The notes under the pieces were generated by a model, which made no database searches, was not told where the DNA came from, and saw only the letters and a list, made by a program, of their open reading frames with translations. Shown here piece after piece: positions 61,583-64,000 of a stretch of DNA of 64,000 bases (position 1 is the stretch's first letter; each line of letters opens with the position of its first letter). The translations under genes were made by a program, and so were the position numbers. Origin of the DNA: Pseudomonas sp. Choline-02u-1 (lineage in GTDB: Bacteria; Pseudomonadota; Gammaproteobacteria; Pseudomonadales; Pseudomonadaceae); assembly GCF_002836515.1 (NCBI RefSeq), contig NZ_PJBC01000066.1:248001-312000 (forward strand). Direction: 5' to 3'.

Positions 61583-64000
61583 TTATTTGGCATCCGGTTT
61601 CGCCATGAATGTGTAGACACATGGCAGCACGAACAAGGTGAATAACGTGCCAATCGACATCCCGGTGGCAATCACCAGGCCGATGTCGAAGCGGCTCACG
61701 GCGCCAGCACCGGTCGCCAGAATCAGCGGCACCATGCCGAACACCATTGCCGCCGTCGTCATCAGCACCGGGCGCAAGCGAATTGCCGCCGCTTCCTCCA
61801 CCGCTTCACGCGCACTCAGGCCCTTGTCCTTGCGCAACTGGTTGGCGAATTCGACGATCAGGATGCCGTGCTTGCTGATCAGGCCGATCAGCGTCACCAG
61901 CCCGACCTGGGTATAAATGTTCATGCTCGACCAGCCGAGGAACAGTGGAATCAACGCCCCGCAGATCGACAGCGGCACCGTCACCAGAATCACCAGCGGA
62001 TCGCGGAAGCTCTCGAACTGTGCGGCCAGCACCAGAAAGATGATCGCCAGCGCCAGCGCAAACGTGACCCACAGTGCGCTGCCTTCCTGCACGTACTGTC
62101 GCGAGGCGCCGCCGTAGTCGAAGGCAAACCCGGCTGGCGCTTCTTCCCGGGCGATCTGCAGCACGGTATCGATGGCTTCGCCCATACTCACCAGCGGGAA
62201 ACCGGAAATCTTCGCCGCGTTGAGTTGCTGGAACTGGTTGAGCTGACGCGGCCGCGCACGGTCGCTGACTTTGATCAGCGTCGACAGCGGCAACAGTTCG
62301 CCTTGGGTGTTCTTCACGTAGTAATTGTTCAGCCAGTCCGGGTTGTCGCGGTAGGCCCGTTCAACCTGGGCGATGACCTTGTAGCTTCGGCCATCGATGG
62401 TGAAACGGTTGATCTCCGCCTCGCCGAGCAAGGTCGCCAGCGTGCTGCCGAGGTCGAGCATCGTCACGCCCATTTGCGCGGCCTTGTCGCGGTCGATATC
62501 CACGACGACTTCCGGCTTGTCGAACGCCAGATCGAGGTCGACGAAGGCGAACTTGCCCGAGTCCATTGCGCGTTTCTCGATCCGCTCGGCGACTTGCAAC
62601 AGCAGCTCGTAATCATTGGCGGTATTGACCACGAATTCGAAGGGCAATCCTTCACCGGTGCCGGGCAGGGAAGGCAGGTTGAAACCGAAGATCTGCAGGC
62701 CGGGAATGCTCTCCAGTTTGCTTTGTACTTCGGGGAGGATTTCCATCTGCGTACGGCTGCGCTCGTTCCACGGTTTGAGCAGGAAACCGCCGATACCGGC
62801 CTGCACGCCGTTGTAGCCGTTGATCTGGAACGATGAGTAGTACTCGGGAAACTCCTTGAAGATGGTGATGAACTCGTCGGTGTAAGTGCTCAGGTAGTCC
62901 AGGTTGGTCGGCTGCGGCGCACTGGCCATCATGAAAATGATGCCCTGGTCCTCATCCGGGGCCAGTTCCGACTTGGTGAACTTGAGAAACACCGGAATCA
63001 GGCACAGCACGATCACCGCAAACACCAGCACTACCGGCCGGGTATTGAGCGTGCCGTGCAGCATGCTTTGGTAGCGGCGCTTGAGCCCGTCGAAAACCCG
63101 GTCGAGACGATGGGCCAGTCCGCTGGGATTCTCTTCATGACGCAGCAGAAACGCGCACATCATCGGCGACAGCGTCAGAGCGACGACGCCGGAAATCACC
63201 ACCGCTCCCGCCAGGGTCAGCGCAAACTCCTTGAACAACGCCCCGGTCAGCCCGGTGAGGAAACCGATCGGCGCATACACCGCCGCCAGGGTGATGGTCA
63301 TCGACACCACCGGCATGGCGATCTCGCGCGCGCCTTCCAGGGCTGCATCGAACGGTGTCTTGCCTTCCTCGATGTGGCGGTGGATGTTTTCCACCACGAC
63401 GATCGCGTCGTCCACCACCAGACCGATGGCCAGCACCATCGCCAGCAGCGTCAGCAGGTTCATCGAGTAACCCATCATCTGCATGAAGAACATCACGCCG
63501 ATCATCGACAGCGGGATGGTCACCACAGGGATCACCACCGAACGCAACGCGCCGAGGAACAGGAACACCACAACGATGACGATCAGTACCGCTTCGAACA
63601 GGGTTTTCACCACCTCATCAATCGAGGCCTGAATGAACAGCGTGGCGTCGTAGGCGATTTCGCTTTTCAGGTTCGGCGGCAGCTGCGCTTCCAGCTCCGG
63701 CATCAGCTTGCGCACTTCCTTGATTACGTCCAGCGGGTTCGCCCCCGGCGTGGCCTTGATACCGATGTATACCGACGGCGTGCCGCCGAAGGAGCTGATC
63801 GAGTCGTAGTTTTCTGCGCCCATTTCCACCCGCGCGACATCGCGCAGCAGCACGCGGCTGTCGCCGTCGACCTTGAGCGGAATCGCCGCGAAGGCTTCGG
63901 CGGACTTCAGTTCAGTATTGGCGTTGATGCTGGTGACGGTGTACTCGCCTTTGACCTCGCCGGCGGCGGAAAGGAAGTTGTACTGGCGCACCGCAGCGGT
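61583..64000 (-). CDS. RND efflux pump inner-membrane subunit, 3' part
   Basis: About 805 C-terminal residues of a roughly 1030-residue HAE1-type pump are present; the N-terminus lies beyond the end. The segment has the fourth-helix proton relay GLVVDDAIVVVENI, the Lys-containing second-half motifs, and the periplasmic porter domains. It would form a tripartite drug export pump with MFP and OMF partners probably upstream on this strand. Which Mex system it is cannot be told here. Confidence 0.88.
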   Translation of the reverse strand, partial: TAAVRQYNFLSAAGEVKGEYTVTSINANTELKSAEAFAAIPLKVDGDSRVLLRDVARVEMGAENYDSISSFGGTPSVYIGIKATPGANPLDVIKEVRKLMPELEAQLPPNLKSEIAYDATLFIQASIDEVVKTLFEAVLIVIVVVFLFLGALRSVVIPVVTIPLSMIGVMFFMQMMGYSMNLLTLLAMVLAIGLVVDDAIVVVENIHRHIEEGKTPFDAALEGAREIAMPVVSMTITLAAVYAPIGFLTGLTGALFKEFALTLAGAVVISGVVALTLSPMMCAFLLRHEENPSGLAHRLDRVFDGLKRRYQSMLHGTLNTRPVVLVFAVIVLCLIPVFLKFTKSELAPDEDQGIIFMMASAPQPTNLDYLSTYTDEFITIFKEFPEYYSSFQINGYNGVQAGIGGFLLKPWNERSRTQMEILPEVQSKLESIPGLQIFGFNLPSLPGTGEGLPFEFVVNTANDYELLLQVAERIEKRAMDSGKFAFVDLDLAFDKPEVVVDIDRDKAAQMGVTMLDLGSTLATLLGEAEINRFTIDGRSYKVIAQVERAYRDNPDWLNNYYVKNTQGELLPLSTLIKVSDRARPRQLNQFQQLNAAKISGFPLVSMGEAIDTVLQIAREEAPAGFAFDYGGASRQYVQEGSALWVTFALALAIIFLVLAAQFESFRDPLVILVTVPLSICGALIPLFLGWSSMNIYTQVGLVTLIGLISKHGILIVEFANQLRKDKGLSAREAVEEAAAIRLRPVLMTTAAMVFGMVPLILATGAGAVSRFDIGLVIATGMSIGTLFTLFVLPCVYTFMAKPDAK

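Overview
This window looks like the chromosome of a Pseudomonas of the P. fluorescens group. Three things point there: high-GC core genes, gene order that matches P. aeruginosa PAO1 in the stretch argF - grxD - bfrB - bfd - ahpC/tsaA - rnt - pyrC - motY - argG, and the colRS - methyltransferase - wapQ operon known from P. fluorescens and P. putida. Gene ends carry short palindromic repeats of at least three families, also typical of this group. No tRNA, rRNA, insertion sequence, CRISPR array or prophage was seen.

Layout. 1-4.3 kb: the tail of an amino-acid permease, then a large toxin-like gene broken by two opposite frameshifts. 4.3-13.7 kb: a glutamate-synthase-like FMN protein, a LuxR regulator / nitrilase / permease group, small metabolic genes (Nudix, LysE, GNAT), metR, an exported alpha/beta hydrolase and glpM. 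13.7-20.6 kb: the acidic amino acid system, with two-component genes aauRS and the aatJQMP ABC transporter. Upstream of aatJ lie a sigma-54 promoter and two AauR-type palindromes 31 bp apart. 20.6-23.3 kb: an MFS pump with a small NTF2-like partner and a divergent LysR regulator. 23.4-28.5 kb: the glycerol cluster glpF-glpK-glpR-glpD. 28.8-41.9 kb: ybaK, a PhzF-like gene, an orphan ABC ATPase with argF, a molybdopterin oxidoreductase, then iron storage and redox genes (grxD, bfr, bfd, ahpC), rnt, pyrC, motY and argG. 42-44 kb: an orphan two-TM protein, an orphan response regulator and a 59-residue PA3496-type protein. 44.2-48.5 kb: nth followed by an unusual rnf operon. 48.6-56.5 kb: metG, apbC, an SDR, hugZ-like, fxsA and groESL. 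56.7-61.4 kb: a PAP2 phosphatase divergent from colRS and its envelope genes. 61.6-64 kb: an RND pump that runs off the end.

The most interesting locus is the rnf operon. It keeps RnfA, B, D, G and E but has no RnfC. RnfA has lost both cysteines, and RnfE one of two, that hold the intramembrane iron-sulfur cluster in canonical Rnf/Rsx complexes. RnfB carries a ~145-residue tail with a tandem helical repeat. The FMN attachment motifs of RnfD and RnfG and all RnfB cluster cysteines remain, so this looks like a remodelled electron-transfer complex rather than decay.
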